NCBI GenBank assembly: GCA_014376645.1
Contig: JACMRD010000042.1
Span: 1-46,960, forward strand
Reading direction: 5' to 3'
DNA: 46,960 nt
Source: Herminiimonas sp.
GTDB lineage: Bacteria; Pseudomonadota; Gammaproteobacteria; Burkholderiales; Burkholderiaceae_D
The first letter of the stretch is position 1. Each line of letters starts with the position of its first letter. The notes under the pieces were generated by a model, which was not told the DNA's origin, searched no databases, and worked only from the letters and a program-made list of their open reading frames with translations. Position numbers and translations under genes: made by a program. This document shows, piece after piece, positions 16,908 through 26,794 of this stretch.

Positions 16908-18254
16908 TCAGATGCCAGTGGAATACGATACCACGAGCCCTGCAAGGCCACAGGCGAACAGCACCTTGATGGTGCCCTCCTTGAAGCGCAGCATTGCGAT
17001 AGCGGCGCCAACCGCGACGGCAACACCGATCCAGTCCCATTGCGCCAGCGCGGCATCGGTGCGAAAGGTATGCCGCGCAAAGAATACGGCAAGGCTTACG
17101 ATGACGCCGACGACCGCAGCCGAAATGCCGGTCAGCGGCGCGGTCAGCCGAAGATCGTCGCGGCTGGCTTCGACCACCGGACCGCCGGCCAGGATGAAGA
17201 TGAACGAAGGCAGGAACGTGAAGTACGTCGCCACGCAGGCGCCGGTAATGGCGGCCACGGCCGCACCGCCAGCGCTGTTCCAGCCGCCCAGGAAACCGAC
17301 GAAGGTGACGATCATGATCAGCGGGCCGGGCGTTGTTTCGCCAAGTGCCAGTCCATCGATCATCTGCGCCGCGCTCAGCCAGTGGAAATGATCGACCGCC
17401 CCCTGATACACATAGGGCAGCACCGCATACGCGCCGCCGAAGGTCAGCAAGGCGGCCTTGGTAAAGAACCAGGCGATCTGCGCCATCGTACCCTGCACTC
17501 CACCCACCCAGGCAATGAGTAGCCAGGCAGAGACGCCCATGATGATGCCGACCCCGATTACCCGCAGCATCCGGGCCCAGGAAAATTGCGCATGCGTTGG
17601 CGTCGGTGTGGTGTCGTCGATCAGGGCCGGTCCGGCCGGTTTGCTGCCCTTGGCATGGCTGCCTCCGATCCTGAAATGCAGCGGCAGGAATCGCCCGCCG
17701 AGCGCGCCCAGACCTGCCGCCGCCAGTACGATCAGGGGGAAGGGCACATGCAGGACGGCGATCGCAACAAACGCCGCGACGGCGATGGCGATCAGCCAGC
17801 CGTTCTTCAGCGATCGGGTACCGATGCGCCAGGCTGCCGCCAGCACGATGGCCACCACCGCCGGCTTGACGCCGTACAGGATGGCAGCGATGGCTGGGAC
17901 GGACCCGAAGACCAGGTAGATCCACGACAGCCCGATCAGGATCAGCAGCGAGGGCAGGACAAACAGCACGCCAGCCATGATGCCGCCCCGGGTGCGATGC
18001 AACAGCCAGCCGATATAAATTGCCAACTGCGTTGCTTCAGGCCCTGGCAACAGCATGCAGTAGTTCAGAGCATGCAGAAAGCGTTGCTCGGAAATCCAGC
18101 GGCGCTTCTTGACGAGTTCCTCATGCATCAGGGCGATTTGTCCGGCCGGACCGCCGAAGCTGATGCACCCGAGCTTGAGCCAGTAGCGAAAGGCTTCACC
18201 GAAGCTGACGGACGCTGGCGCGGATGGCGGGGCCGGGGGAAGGGGAAGGGGCAT
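16908..18254 (-). CDS. chrA: Chromate-type ion transporter (CHR family)
   Basis: 448 residues from the ATG at 18254 (CAGGA upstream); the track's longer start at 18347 runs into the rne terminator. The protein has the two homologous halves of long CHR proteins: [20 protein letters not shown] and the second-half [17 protein letters not shown], each followed by several membrane helices, with [14 protein letters not shown]. Known members export chromate by proton exchange. It ends 21 bases before moaA on the same strand, so a different oxyanion role cannot be excluded. Confidence is high for family and moderate for substrate. Confidence 0.88.
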   Translation of the reverse strand: MPLPLPPAPPSAPASVSFGEAFRYWLKLGCISFGGPAGQIALMHEELVKKRRWISEQRFLHALNYCMLLPGPEATQLAIYIGWLLHRTRGGIMAGVLFVLPSLLILIGLSWIYLVFGSVPAIAAILYGVKPAVVAIVLAAAWRIGTRSLKNGWLIAIAVAAFVAIAVLHVPFPLIVLAAAGLGALGGRFLPLHFRIGGSHAKGSKPAGPALIDDTTPTPTHAQFSWARMLRVIGVGIIMGVSAWLLIAWVGGVQGTMAQIAWFFTKAALLTFGGAYAVLPYVYQGAVDHFHWLSAAQMIDGLALGETTPGPLIMIVTFVGFLGGWNSAGGAAVAAITGACVATYFTFLPSFIFILAGGPVVEASRDDLRLTAPLTGISAAVVGVIVSLAVFFARHTFRTDAALAQWDWIGVAVAVGAAIAMLRFKEGTIKVLFACGLAGLVVSYSTGI

Positions 18255-18292
18255 GGTTGCAGTCCTGCCTTGAAATGGAAGATCGGACGACG

Positions 18293-18320
18293 AAAAAACG
18301 GGAAGCCGAAGCTTCCCGTT
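18293..18320 (-). terminator. Intrinsic terminator of rne
   Basis: On the reverse strand AACGGGAAGC-TTCG-GCTTCCCGTT is followed by TTTT: a perfect 10-bp stem with a stable tetraloop and a T-run. It lies 51 bases after the rne stop and ahead of chrA. Confidence 0.88.
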
Positions 18321-18371
18321 TGGGTTCCAGAGTTTAACCCGGAGCATGGTGCTGTCGCTAGAGGCCGTCGC

Positions 18372-21300
18372 TTAGCGGGTCTCGATCTGCACCAGCGGCT
18401 CGGCCGGTGGCGGTGGCGCCTGTTTCGGCTCACGACCCAGGCGCACCGGTACACTGGTGCTTTCGGCAGCTTGCTGTGCAGCGCGCAGCTTCTCAGGATC
18501 GGTCGATGCCAGGACCAGACCGGCCGAACCCAGCACCTGCTGCAATTCCTCGACCGGCATCGGTGCCGGAGCAATCACAACCGGGGCAGCGGCCACAACC
18601 GGAGCAGTGGCCACAACCGGAGCGGGCGCCACCGGAGCGTGTACAACTGGCTCAGGTACAACCGGGATAGCGGCTTCCGCGACCGGAGCGGGCTCGGGTG
18701 CTGGTGCCGATACGAACACAGGCGCAGGGACGGCAAATGGCGCTTCAGCCGGGGCTGCTGCGAGCACTGCCGGGGTCTCGATGACGACTGGCACGGCAAC
18801 AGGCGTTGCTGCCGGCGCGATTGGCTGCACCGCTTCGGGAACGGCTGCTCCAACTTCCATTGCTGGTGCTACTGCAACAACCGGAGCAACTGGAGCAACC
18901 GCTTCGACTTTCGCGATGGCTGGCGCCGGGTCCTCGGCATGGACCGGCGCTACTGCTGCCGGCTCCGGCAGGCGATCCGTAACCCGCGCCACTTCTTGCG
19001 GAATCAACGGTGCCGCCATTGCATTGCTCAAGGCCGACGGTGTCGCAGAAACGCGGGAGACTTGCGGTTCTGCGTTGTCATCAGCGCTGACAATCGCTTC
19101 GGCAAACGGCATCGGTACCATGCTTGGACGGACGGCCGGTACGTCGGCGGCTGCTTCCAGCGTGGTCGAGTCGATCGATTCACTCTCCGCTACCGATGCT
19201 TCATCGGATGCAGCCCCGCCTTCGACTGCTTCACCACCATCACGTTCGCGGCGGTTACGGTTGCGACCGCCACGACGACGACGACGGCGACGCTGCTCCT
19301 CAGTCTGCGCACCACCTTCACCATCGATACCATCGGCGCCAGCACCATCCTCTGCCAGATCGAGATCTGCATTGGTAGCGGCATCAGACTGAACCGTCAA
19401 TCCGGCATTCGCCATTCCGGCTGCGACGGCAGCACCGCCCAGTGTAACGGCAGCACCGCTCAGTGCAATGGCGGTCGTTCCTGCCAGTACATCCGTGTCT
19501 TGCAGCAGCTCGTCTCGTTCGCCCTTGGCAACCACATCCTTACGATCTTCACGCGGTGGACGGGGGGTGCGCTCGCGGCGGGCTTCCGACGGTTCACGTG
19601 CTTCGCGCGGCTCGCGCGGTTCACGCGGCTCGCGTGCTTCCTTAGGCTCACGCGGTTCACGCGGTGGGCGTGGCGCCCGCGGTTGCGGCGCCTCGGTTGC
19701 GGTACCGGTCATTGGACCAGCCTTGGCGGTCTCGTCACGACCCGGGGCGGCAGCGCCGTCCCGCTCTTCACGTTCACGTCCTCCACGTCCGCCACGGCTG
19801 CGGCCACGCGGGCCTCGGCTACTGCGCTCGCCACGATCGCGCATCTGCGCCGGACGATCGGCAACGACTGGCGCCGTCACGACCGCCGCCGGTACTACTA
19901 CCGGCTTCTTGATGAAGAAATTCAGGATCTTGGTGAAAAATCCTTCTTCGGCTGGCGCCATCTGCACGGGCGTAACCGGTGCCACCACGACTTCAACCGG
20001 GGTGCGGTCGACGATCGGTGCCGGCTGATCCGGCGTGATGCCCTTGACCATGGCTTCCTGGCGTGGCTTGGCTTCTTCCTTCTGGCGCTTGCTGTAGCTG
20101 ATGTCGGTTTCGGCTTCTTCGGCCATCAGGTAACTGGCCTGCACTTCTTCCAGTCGGGCATCGTCATGCTTGATGCGCTCGAGCTTGTAATGCGGTGTTT
20201 CCAGATGCTTGTTCGGGATCATGATGATGCCGACCCGATGACGGGTCTCGATCTTCAGAATCTCGCCGCGCTTTTCATTGAGCAGGAACGCAGCGACATC
20301 GACCGGCGCCTGAATGTGGATGGCGGCCGAATTTTCCTTCATCGCTTCTTCCTGAATGATCCGCAACACTTGTAGCGCGGAAGACTCTGTATCGCGGATG
20401 TGTCCGGTGCCGTTGCAGCGCGGGCAGGTCACATGACTGCCTTCGGACAGCGACGGGCGCAGGCGCTGACGCGACAGTTCCATCAGGCCGAAGCGCGAGA
20501 TTTTGCCCATCTGGACGCGGGCGCGGTCGAAGTGCAGCGCGTCCTTCAGGCGGGTTTCGACTTCGCGCTGGTTCTTGGCGACTTCCATGTCGATGAAGTC
20601 GATGACGATGAGGCCACCCAGATCGCGCAGGCGCAACTGACGGGCGACTTCTTCGGCGGCTTCGCAATTGGTGTTGAAGGCCGTGGTCTCGATGTCGCTG
20701 CCACGAGTGGCGCGGGCCGAGTTGACGTCCACCGACACCAGGGCTTCGGTGTGATCAATCACGATGGCGCCACCGGACGGCAACGGTACGGTGCGAGAGT
20801 ACGCGGTTTCAATCTGATGCTCGATCTGGAAACGCGAAAACAGCGGCACATCGTCGCGGTATCGCTTGACCCGGTGCACCATGTCCGGCATCACGTGGCT
20901 CATGAACTGCTGAGCCTGCTCATAGATGTCGTCAGTATCGATCAGGATTTCGCCGATGTCAGGCTGGAAGTAGTCGCGGATCGCGCGGATCACCAACGAC
21001 GATTCCTGATAGATCAGGAATGCGCCGGAAGCCGATGAACCGGCGCCTTCGATGGCGCGCCACAATTGCATCAGGTAGTTCAGATCCCACTGCAGTTCAT
21101 CGACGTTGCGGCCGATGCCAGCGGTACGTGCAATGACCGACATGCCGGTCGGCAAGTCGAGCTTGTCCATGGTCTCGCGCAATTCCTGGCGATCTTCACC
21201 TTCAACCCGGCGCGATACACCGCCACCGCGTGGATTGTTCGGCATCAGGACGAGATAGCGACCGGCCAGCGAGACGAACGAGGTCAGGGCAGCGCCCTTG

Positions 21301-21629
21301 TTGCCGCGTTCTTCCTTTTCGACCTGGACCATGATTTCCTGGCCTTCGAGCAGGGCATCCTTGATCGACGCGGTGCGGACATCGACGCCTTCCTTGAAAT
21401 AGGTGCGGGCGACTTCCTTAAAGGGCAGAAAGCCGTGGCGCTCTTCGCCATAACTGACGAAGCAGGCTTCGAGCGAGGGCTCGATGCGGGTGATGACGCC
21501 CTTGTAGATGTTGGACTTGCGTTGTTCGCGTCCGGTGGTTTCGATATCGATATCGATCAGTTTCTGACCGTCGACAATGGCCACGCGCAATTCTTCTTGC
21601 TGCGTCGCGTTAAACAACATGCGTTTCAT
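18372..21629 (-). CDS. rne: Ribonuclease E
   Basis: 1085 residues, close to the E. coli length. The catalytic half (about 1 to 520) contains the S1 RNA-binding domain, the DNase I-like domain with [11 protein letters not shown] and [10 protein letters not shown] (the two metal-binding Asp), and the Zn-link [12 protein letters not shown] that holds tetramers together. The C-terminal half is low-complexity: an Arg/Pro/Glu-rich segment (about 650 to 700, REP repeats) likely to bind RNA, an acidic and Arg-rich part ([17 protein letters not shown]), then a long Ala/Pro/Val-rich tail. It is the main mRNA-decay endonuclease and the degradosome scaffold. The ribosome-binding site is ACGGAG. The leader is long and structured. 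Confidence 0.95.
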   Translation of the reverse strand: MKRMLFNATQQEELRVAIVDGQKLIDIDIETTGREQRKSNIYKGVITRIEPSLEACFVSYGEERHGFLPFKEVARTYFKEGVDVRTASIKDALLEGQEIMVQVEKEERGNKGAALTSFVSLAGRYLVLMPNNPRGGGVSRRVEGEDRQELRETMDKLDLPTGMSVIARTAGIGRNVDELQWDLNYLMQLWRAIEGAGSSASGAFLIYQESSLVIRAIRDYFQPDIGEILIDTDDIYEQAQQFMSHVMPDMVHRVKRYRDDVPLFSRFQIEHQIETAYSRTVPLPSGGAIVIDHTEALVSVDVNSARATRGSDIETTAFNTNCEAAEEVARQLRLRDLGGLIVIDFIDMEVAKNQREVETRLKDALHFDRARVQMGKISRFGLMELSRQRLRPSLSEGSHVTCPRCNGTGHIRDTESSALQVLRIIQEEAMKENSAAIHIQAPVDVAAFLLNEKRGEILKIETRHRVGIIMIPNKHLETPHYKLERIKHDDARLEEVQASYLMAEEAETDISYSKRQKEEAKPRQEAMVKGITPDQPAPIVDRTPVEVVVAPVTPVQMAPAEEGFFTKILNFFIKKPVVVPAAVVTAPVVADRPAQMRDRGERSSRGPRGRSRGGRGGREREERDGAAAPGRDETAKAGPMTGTATEAPQPRAPRPPREPREPKEAREPREPREPREAREPSEARRERTPRPPREDRKDVVAKGERDELLQDTDVLAGTTAIALSGAAVTLGGAAVAAGMANAGLTVQSDAATNADLDLAEDGAGADGIDGEGGAQTEEQRRRRRRRGGRNRNRRERDGGEAVEGGAASDEASVAESESIDSTTLEAAADVPAVRPSMVPMPFAEAIVSADDNAEPQVSRVSATPSALSNAMAAPLIPQEVARVTDRLPEPAAVAPVHAEDPAPAIAKVEAVAPVAPVVAVAPAMEVGAAVPEAVQPIAPAATPVAVPVVIETPAVLAAAPAEAPFAVPAPVFVSAPAPEPAPVAEAAIPVVPEPVVHAPVAPAPVVATAPVVAAAPVVIAPAPMPVEELQQVLGSAGLVLASTDPEKLRAAQQAAESTSVPVRLGREPKQAPPPPAEPLVQIETR
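18571..18621 (-). repeat. 18-bp tandem repeat inside rne tail
   Basis: GCAGCGGCCACAACCGGA occurs twice in direct succession (18586-18621, one base differing), with a partial third copy before it. It encodes part of the Ala/Pro/Val-rich tail of RNase E and probably expands and contracts by slippage without shifting the frame. Confidence 0.6.
19426..19467 (-). repeat. 21-bp tandem duplication inside rne
   Basis: Two adjacent 21-base copies (19426-19446 and 19447-19467) differ at two positions; the unit begins ACGGCAGCACCGC. It is in frame (seven codons) and lies in the Ala-rich linker of RNase E ([15 protein letters not shown]). Confidence 0.6.
19591..19670 (-). repeat. 9-bp periodic repeat encoding the Arg-Glu-Pro tract of RNase E
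   Basis: Variants of a 9-base unit (GGTTCACGC, GGCTCGCGC and similar) recur across this stretch. On the coding strand they give a run of REP and REA triplets. The period of three codons keeps the frame whatever the copy number. Confidence 0.6.
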
Positions 21630-21736
21630 TTTTTTGACTCCGTGGCTCGTAGACCATCTTTAATGCCAGATCAGCGCAGGTCGATGCCCGCTTGGAACGA
21701 TGAGCATGCAATCGGTCATGCCGCCAGCTAACGTGT

Positions 21737-21763
21737 GCTGCCGTGGCGAAGCGCCATGGCAGC
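21737..21763 (-). promoter_or_regulatory. Stable hairpin in the rne leader
   Basis: GCTGCCGTGGCG and CGCCATGGCAGC make a 12-bp stem, with one mismatch position that is a wobble pair on one strand, around a 3-base loop. It lies 108 bases upstream of the rne start. In E. coli a leader hairpin lets RNase E cut its own mRNA; an equivalent role here is inference. Confidence 0.5.
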
Positions 21764-22114
21764 AATCAACGGTTGTGGTCAGTGTGACCGGTACATATCC
21801 GATCCAGGCGATGACAGGACCACCGCTGGTGCAGCAAAAGTACAGGGATGTACGCGAGGGCGAGATGCCTGGGGAGGGAATTGCCTTGGCGGGCGGGCTC
21901 AATGTACGACCCTTGAGCACACCACGGGGCGCGGATGCGATCGAACTCGGGCCGAGTGCGCGCCGGTTTTGCCGCACACGGATCGAACGACTCGCGGGTG
22001 CCGCACAACGGGTGACCATCTTTGTCGAAGCGAGCCACCTTGGGCTTCGCGCCGAATCGGCATAGAGGTCCTACCACATCAACCGGCAAGCTCCCGAAAG
22101 CCGTGAGCTTGCCA

Positions 22115-22142
22115 GACTTATCCTTACATTCCAGACTGTCAA
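22115..22142 (-). promoter_or_regulatory. Candidate rne promoter
   Basis: On the reverse strand a perfect TTGACA is followed after 16 bases by TAAGTC. Transcription from here would give an rne leader of about 480 bases, beginning in or just before a stem (GCAAGCTC/GAGCTTGC, 22086-22112). The -10 match is only fair. Confidence 0.35.
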
Positions 22143-22336
22143 GTCCACCATCCCTGCGAGCGGCCCGATTACATCACCGGTGCGACCCTGGCCCGCGCGA
22201 GGATGGTGCGTACACATCTTTTCCATCCAATTTGCAACTTGGCGAGGCTGATGGAGGCGCCCCTGTGTAGAATGTGATTTTTATTCTTACACCAGCCGTG
22301 GTTTTGTAACCACTGCGAAACAATTATATATTCAAA

Positions 22337-23347
22337 ATGAAGGACTTAGCGAGATTTTCTGGCAAAGAGGCTCAAAGCTTGCCGCCCCCGATGACGGTGC
22401 CCGTCCCGCTCCAAGTCCAGCTCCTCAAGATTTCCGAGGAAGAGGCCGGTCAACGGATCGATAATTTCCTTCTGAGAATCTGCAAAGGGGTTCCAAAAAG
22501 CCATATCTATCGGGTGTTGCGCTCTGGCGAAGTGCGCGTCAATAAGGGCCGCATCGACCAGACCTATCGCCTGGAAGAAGGCGACGTCGTGCGCGTGCCA
22601 CCTGTACGCGTGGCTGAAAAGGTGGTGTCGATGGCACCGGGCGCCGAATTTGCGATCCTGTTTGAAGATGCTCACCTGCTGATCATCGATAAGCCGGCCG
22701 GCGTCGCCGTTCATGGCGGCTCGGGTGTCAGCTATGGCGTCATCGAACAACTGCGTGCGTCCCGTCCCGACGCAAAATTCCTGGAACTGGTCCATCGCCT
22801 TGACCGCGATACCTCCGGCATCCTCCTGCTGGCGAAAAAGCGCTCGGCATTGACCAATCTGCATGAACAGATGCGCGATGGTGTCACGGACAAGCGTTAC
22901 CTGGTGCTGGTGCATGGAAACTGGCAAAATTCCCGGCAACATATCAAGTTGCCGCTGCATAAATATACCGCTGCCGATGGCGAGCGACGGGTGCGGGTGC
23001 AGGCCGACGGCATGGCCTCGCATACGGTGTTCAGTCTGCTCCGGCGCTATGGTCCCTACGCGCTCCTGGAGGCGGAGCTGAAAACAGGTCGGACCCACCA
23101 GATCCGAGTCCATCTGGCCTCCAGCGGGTTTGCCATCGCCGGCGACGACAAGTATGGCGACTTTGCCCTGAACCGCATATTGCAGAAGGCTGACGGTAAT
23201 CGCATTGCATTCAAGCGCATGTTCCTGCATGCCCACCAGATCACGTTCATCCATCCGGACACGGGCGCACCGACGACGCTGAATGCGCCGCTTCCCGACG
23301 AATGCGAGCGGTTTCTGAAAAGCCTGTCGGCAACTTCGGCCGCGTGA
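22337..23347 (+). CDS. rluC: 23S rRNA pseudouridine synthase RluC
   Basis: 336 residues. An N-terminal S4 RNA-binding domain (RIDNFLLRICKGVPKSHIYRV, about 40 to 95) precedes the RluA-family catalytic domain with HRLDRDTSGILLL, which holds the catalytic Asp, and KTGRTHQIRVHL. RluC makes pseudouridines at 955, 2504 and 2580 of 23S rRNA in E. coli. Divergent position next to rne is conserved in proteobacteria and supports RluC over RluD. The start at 22337 lacks a strong ribosome-binding site; an internal ATG (MTVPVPLQ) is possible. Confidence 0.9.
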   Translation: MKDLARFSGKEAQSLPPPMTVPVPLQVQLLKISEEEAGQRIDNFLLRICKGVPKSHIYRVLRSGEVRVNKGRIDQTYRLEEGDVVRVPPVRVAEKVVSMAPGAEFAILFEDAHLLIIDKPAGVAVHGGSGVSYGVIEQLRASRPDAKFLELVHRLDRDTSGILLLAKKRSALTNLHEQMRDGVTDKRYLVLVHGNWQNSRQHIKLPLHKYTAADGERRVRVQADGMASHTVFSLLRRYGPYALLEAELKTGRTHQIRVHLASSGFAIAGDDKYGDFALNRILQKADGNRIAFKRMFLHAHQITFIHPDTGAPTTLNAPLPDECERFLKSLSATSAA

Positions 23348-23414
23348 GACACTTCGCGCTGCGTCTGCGCCGCATTTCCATCACAATCGAGTCAGTTCCT
23401 GGATCGACCTGCAT

Positions 23415-23439
23415 GCAGGCGTGTAATTCACACGCCTGC
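23415..23439. terminator. Perfect hairpin after rluC
   Basis: GCAGGCGTGT-AATTC-ACACGCCTGC is a perfect 10-bp stem, 68 bases after rluC and 145 before the HAD gene. No T-run follows on either side, so it may be a weak or factor-aided terminator. Confidence 0.4.
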
Positions 23440-23583
23440 CGCTGGATGGCGACGGCTGCGAATCCCCAGTAAAAAAGAGTGAAGTACGCAAACAACACCG
23501 CTGCTCGTATTCCGAGCTGCTTGGTCGCGACTTCCGTTGACATGACAGAACCGAAGGAGTCGGCAGGAAATCTGCCGTGACAC

Positions 23584-24243
23584 ATGGCAAGAAAGCAATT
23601 TGACCTGATCGTGTTCGATTGGGACGGCACATTGATGGACAGCACGTCAACGATCGTAAAGTGCATACAGGCGGCGGCGCGCGACCTTGGGTTACCCGTG
23701 CCGAATCGCAAGGCCGCATCCTATGTGATCGGACTGGGCTTGCAGGATGCCATGCAGGCGGCCATACCTGACCTTGATCCGATCCACTATCCGCGAATGG
23801 TAGAGCGCTATCGTTATCATTACCTTGGCAAGGATCATGAGCTGACCTTGTTCGATGGCGTGCGCGAGATGTTGACTGACTTGGCGCAGCAGGGTTATTT
23901 CCTTGCCGTGGCGACGGGCAAGAGCAGGGTCGGACTCAACCGGGCCCTGCACGCCGCAAAGCTTCTGTCTGCCTTTGATGCCACCCGATGTGCGGATGAA
24001 ACCTTTTCCAAGCCGAACCCGGCCATGCTGCAGGAACTGACGCGGGAACTGGGACAGGACGTCAAGCGCACGTTGATGATCGGCGATACCACCCACGATC
24101 TGCAGATGGCCATCAATGCCGGCGCGGGCGGGGTGGCGGTGCAATATGGCGCCCACTCGGTGAGCGAACTGACGGCACTGAAGCCATTGTTCTCCGCCGG
24201 TTCGGTGGCAGAGTTGCACGCCTGGCTGATCGGCAATGCCTGA
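23584..24243 (+). CDS. HAD-superfamily phosphatase (Gph-like)
   Basis: 219 residues. Motif I is FDWDGTLMDS (nucleophile Asp), motif II the VATGKSR region, motif III a Lys in FSKPNP, and motif IV MIGDTTHDLQMA. The helical cap between motifs I and II marks subclass I, as in phosphoglycolate phosphatase. The actual substrate is not determinable. It lies just upstream of the Rieske protein gene (11-base gap), so the two are probably co-transcribed. Confidence 0.88.
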   Translation: MARKQFDLIVFDWDGTLMDSTSTIVKCIQAAARDLGLPVPNRKAASYVIGLGLQDAMQAAIPDLDPIHYPRMVERYRYHYLGKDHELTLFDGVREMLTDLAQQGYFLAVATGKSRVGLNRALHAAKLLSAFDATRCADETFSKPNPAMLQELTRELGQDVKRTLMIGDTTHDLQMAINAGAGGVAVQYGAHSVSELTALKPLFSAGSVAELHAWLIGNA

Positions 24244-24254
24244 GTATCGACGCC

Positions 24255-24620
24255 ATGACTGACATCGCGATTTGTGACTCGGTTGCAGTGGAGGAGGGTG
24301 GCATGGGAATCCGCTTCCCCGTTACCGCCTTTGGCGGCGACGCGACCGGTTTCGTGGTGCGCTTCCAGGGTGTGGCGCACGCCTACCTGAACCGTTGCGC
24401 CCACATTCCGATCGAGCTCGACTGGGCCCAGGGCGAATTTTTCGAGTCCAGCGGGCTTTACCTGATGTGCGCCACCCACGGAGCAATCTATCTGCCGGAA
24501 TCGGGCCGTTGCGCGGGTGGGCCGTGTCGGGGAGGACGGCTACACAAGATCAGCGTGCAGGAAAAGGATGGACAGATCTTTTGGCAGCCCGATGACCGCG
24601 TCCAGCCGGCGCGCGCGTAA
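24255..24620 (+). CDS. Rieske [2Fe-2S] ferredoxin-like protein
   Basis: 121 residues. The cluster ligands are CAH near residue 47 and CATH near residue 74, followed by the family's GGPCRGGRL stretch. There is no membrane segment or second domain, so it is a soluble single-domain Rieske ferredoxin, presumably an electron carrier for an unknown partner. It sits between the HAD phosphatase and an S49 peptidase. Confidence 0.87.
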   Translation: MTDIAICDSVAVEEGGMGIRFPVTAFGGDATGFVVRFQGVAHAYLNRCAHIPIELDWAQGEFFESSGLYLMCATHGAIYLPESGRCAGGPCRGGRLHKISVQEKDGQIFWQPDDRVQPARA

Positions 24621-24678
24621 GATGTAAGCCGTAACTATTTTCCCCCTGAATTTTAATCTGAAGCAATGAGCTATTCCC

Positions 24679-25677
24679 ATGAATGAAAACGATCCGATCG
24701 CCCAGCAACCCGTGCCGCCGCAACCTTACCCGACCAGGAAGGACGGCTGGGAGCGCGACTTGCTGGAAAAGCTGGCGTTCGCATCCCTGAAAGAACAGCG
24801 CGCACGTCGCCGTTGGGGTATCTTTTTCAAGCTCGCTACGCTTGCAGTGGTGTGCGTTGGGATCTGGCTGGCTGTTGATTACGGCAACGCCGATACCGAG
24901 ACCGTCGGCGCGCACACGGCGCTGATCGAAATCGACGGCACGATCGAGGCCGGTGGCGGCAGCGGTGCCGCCGACTCCGTCATCCCGGCGCTCAACCGCG
25001 CTTACGCCGATACCGACTCTGTGGGTGTCATTCTGCGCATCAACAGCCCGGGCGGCAGCCCGGTACAAGCCGGCATGATCAACGACGAGATGCAGCGCTT
25101 GCGCAAGGCATTTCCGCAAAAGCCGCTCTACGTGGTGGTCGATGAGATGTGCGCATCGGGCGGCTATTACATCGCCGCCGGCGCTGACAAGATATTCGTC
25201 AACAAGGCGAGCATTGTCGGCTCGATCGGCGTTCTGATGGATGGCTTCGGTTTCACCGGCCTGATGGACAAGGTCGGCGTCGAGCGGCGCCTGCTGACGG
25301 CCGGCGAAAACAAGGGTTTCCTGGATCCGTTCAGTCCGCAGACGGCCAAGCAGAAAGACTATGCGCAGGTGATGCTCAACGAGATCCATCAGCAGTTCAT
25401 TTCGGTGGTCCGCAAGGGACGCGGTACCCGCCTGAAGGAGACGCCGGATACCTTTTCCGGCCTGTTCTGGAGCGGCGCCCAGGCGGTGGAGCTCGGTCTG
25501 GCTGATGGCTTCGGTACGGTCAACAGCGTGGCGCGACTCGAGCTCAAGGCCGAGGACATCGTTGACTACACTCAGCACGAAGGCCTGTCCGAACGCGTCC
25601 TGAAAAAATTTGGCGCCGCCGTGGGCGCCGGTGCGCTCAAGGCCATGAGCGCGGGCGCCACGCCAGCACTCAAATAA
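24679..25677 (+). CDS. sppA: S49-family signal peptide peptidase (SppA-like)
   Basis: 332 residues, the short single-domain form. One membrane anchor lies at about residues 47 to 66 (FFKLATLAVVCVGIWLAVDY). The protease domain contains INSPGGSP, the catalytic serine in CASGGYYIAAGAD, and SIVGSIGVLMDG. The dyad lysine should lie in the NKGF segment. It degrades cleaved signal peptides or other membrane fragments on the outer face of the inner membrane. It ends the rightward rluC-side unit. Confidence 0.9.
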   Translation: MNENDPIAQQPVPPQPYPTRKDGWERDLLEKLAFASLKEQRARRRWGIFFKLATLAVVCVGIWLAVDYGNADTETVGAHTALIEIDGTIEAGGGSGAADSVIPALNRAYADTDSVGVILRINSPGGSPVQAGMINDEMQRLRKAFPQKPLYVVVDEMCASGGYYIAAGADKIFVNKASIVGSIGVLMDGFGFTGLMDKVGVERRLLTAGENKGFLDPFSPQTAKQKDYAQVMLNEIHQQFISVVRKGRGTRLKETPDTFSGLFWSGAQAVELGLADGFGTVNSVARLELKAEDIVDYTQHEGLSERVLKKFGAAVGAGALKAMSAGATPALK

Positions 25678-25827
25678 TGGCGACCAATCGATTTTTCCTT
25701 GCAACTTAAGAAGTGCGACTTATAGTGAATTGCAAGATGTCGCCTGGTGTGATCGCCACGGCGACCGGATTCCGGGAAAGTGCTCAGTCGTTTTCCTGCG
25801 CCAGGCACGCATCGACGATGCTGCATT

Positions 25828-25846
25828 GAGGAATTTTCAATTCCTC
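25828..25846. terminator. Small perfect hairpin in the convergent sppA gap
   Basis: GAGGAATT-TTC-AATTCCTC is a perfect 8-bp stem in the 273-base gap between sppA (rightward) and the methyltransferase (leftward). Two more inverted repeats lie nearby (CTTGCAA...TTGCAAG around 25701-25736; GACGGCG...CGCCGTC near 25874). No T-run follows. No gene is supported in this gap. Confidence 0.35.
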
Positions 25847-25950
25847 GTTCACTGCCCTTGCAACGGGCGCACTTGACGGCGGCTGCGGTCGCCGTCTGGC
25901 GCTGTACGGTGCCAAGCCCGTATCCGGTCCATTACATTCCTCACGCCGTT

Positions 25951-26703
25951 CTACTGTCCCAGCAACAGGAACACGCTTGGTTTGCGCTGAAAGTCGGGCC
26001 CCTTGCCGGCCGCTAATGCGGTCTTCCATTGGGACGCTGCTCTGGTGATAATCGATTCCGACTGCAGGGTCAGATCGGTGGCAACGCAGATCAGCGTGGT
26101 CCCCGCGCACTGTTCTGCCAGGGCCATGAGCATGGCGCTGTTTCGGTACGGGGTTTCGATGAAGAGTTGGGTCTGTTTTTCCTGCCGTGAACGCAGCTCC
26201 AGCTCCTTGAGTCGCCGGGCGCGTAGCGCGGCGTCGACCGGCAGGTAGCCGTTGAAGGCAAAGCTCTGGCCGTTCAGGCCGCTGGCCATGACTGCAAGCA
26301 GGAGCGACGACGGTCCGACCAAGGGCCGCACCACGACCCCGTGTGCGTGGGCCAGTCGTACCAGATTTGCGCCCGGGTCCGCCACTGCCGGCACACCGGC
26401 TTCCGAAATCAGGCCGGCATCCCTTCCCGCAAGCAGCGGCGCCAGCAGCCCAGACAATGCTGTGTCGGGCGTGTTGACGTTGAGTTCGGTAATCTGAATT
26501 TCCTGCAGCGGCAGGGCCAGGCCATGAGCTGCCGCAATCAGTTTCAGGAATGCGCGTGTGGTCTTGGCATTTTCGGCAATGAAGTGGGACAGCCTTGCGG
26601 TGACCCGCTGGACTTGCAGCGGGATGACGTGATCGAGCGGCTGGAGAACCTCGGCTGGTTCGGCGCCGAGGGTATTGGGAATAAGGTAAAGGATACCGGA
26701 CAT
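25951..26703 (-). CDS. RsmI-family (tetrapyrrole methylase fold) SAM-dependent methyltransferase
   Basis: 250 residues. GILYLIPNTLG is the family's N-terminal strand (RsmI has LYIVATPIGN). ISEAGVPAVADPGANLVRLAH matches the conserved SDAG-P-ISDPG region, and GPSSLLLAVMASGLNGQSFAFNGYLP the following signature. It looks like a paralogue of RsmI, the 16S rRNA C1402 2'-O-methyltransferase, with a divergent N-terminus, so the target is uncertain. The ATG at 26703 is preferred over the track's TTG at 26712. Confidence 0.83.
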   Translation of the reverse strand: MSGILYLIPNTLGAEPAEVLQPLDHVIPLQVQRVTARLSHFIAENAKTTRAFLKLIAAAHGLALPLQEIQITELNVNTPDTALSGLLAPLLAGRDAGLISEAGVPAVADPGANLVRLAHAHGVVVRPLVGPSSLLLAVMASGLNGQSFAFNGYLPVDAALRARRLKELELRSRQEKQTQLFIETPYRNSAMLMALAEQCAGTTLICVATDLTLQSESIITRAASQWKTALAAGKGPDFQRKPSVFLLLGQ

Positions 26704-26794
26704 GGCCTGCAATTCTCAGATGGTTGGGTGGTAGGCTGCCTCGCGACGCACGGGCATGTTCCAAACGCGTACGCCAAATACGTGATGGCGACAG

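Larger units (their letters stand above)
21630..22336. other. Gene-free region between rne and rluC
   Basis: Seven hundred bases between divergent rne and rluC contain only mutually overlapping shadow ORFs. I see a strong hairpin at 21737-21763, a second at 22086-22112, and a candidate rne promoter at 22115-22142. The last 100 bases before rluC are AT-rich and must hold the rluC promoter, although no convincing -35/-10 pair stands out. Confidence 0.5.

Noticed and set aside
17586-20375. 929-residue rightward ORF antisense to rne
   Set aside because: It is low-complexity, rich in Arg, Cys, His and Thr, and is a mirror of the repetitive GC-rich rne tail in another frame. It crosses chrA and the rne terminator and has no recognisable domain.
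23247-23711. Leftward ORF with a hydrophobic stretch between rluC and the HAD gene
   Set aside because: It overlaps both neighbours, has no ribosome-binding site before its internal ATG, and the rest is antisense to rluC.
25784-26764. Leftward ORF over the RsmI-like gene
   Set aside because: The RsmI-family motifs lie in the other frame; this one is Arg/Pro-rich shadow sequence.
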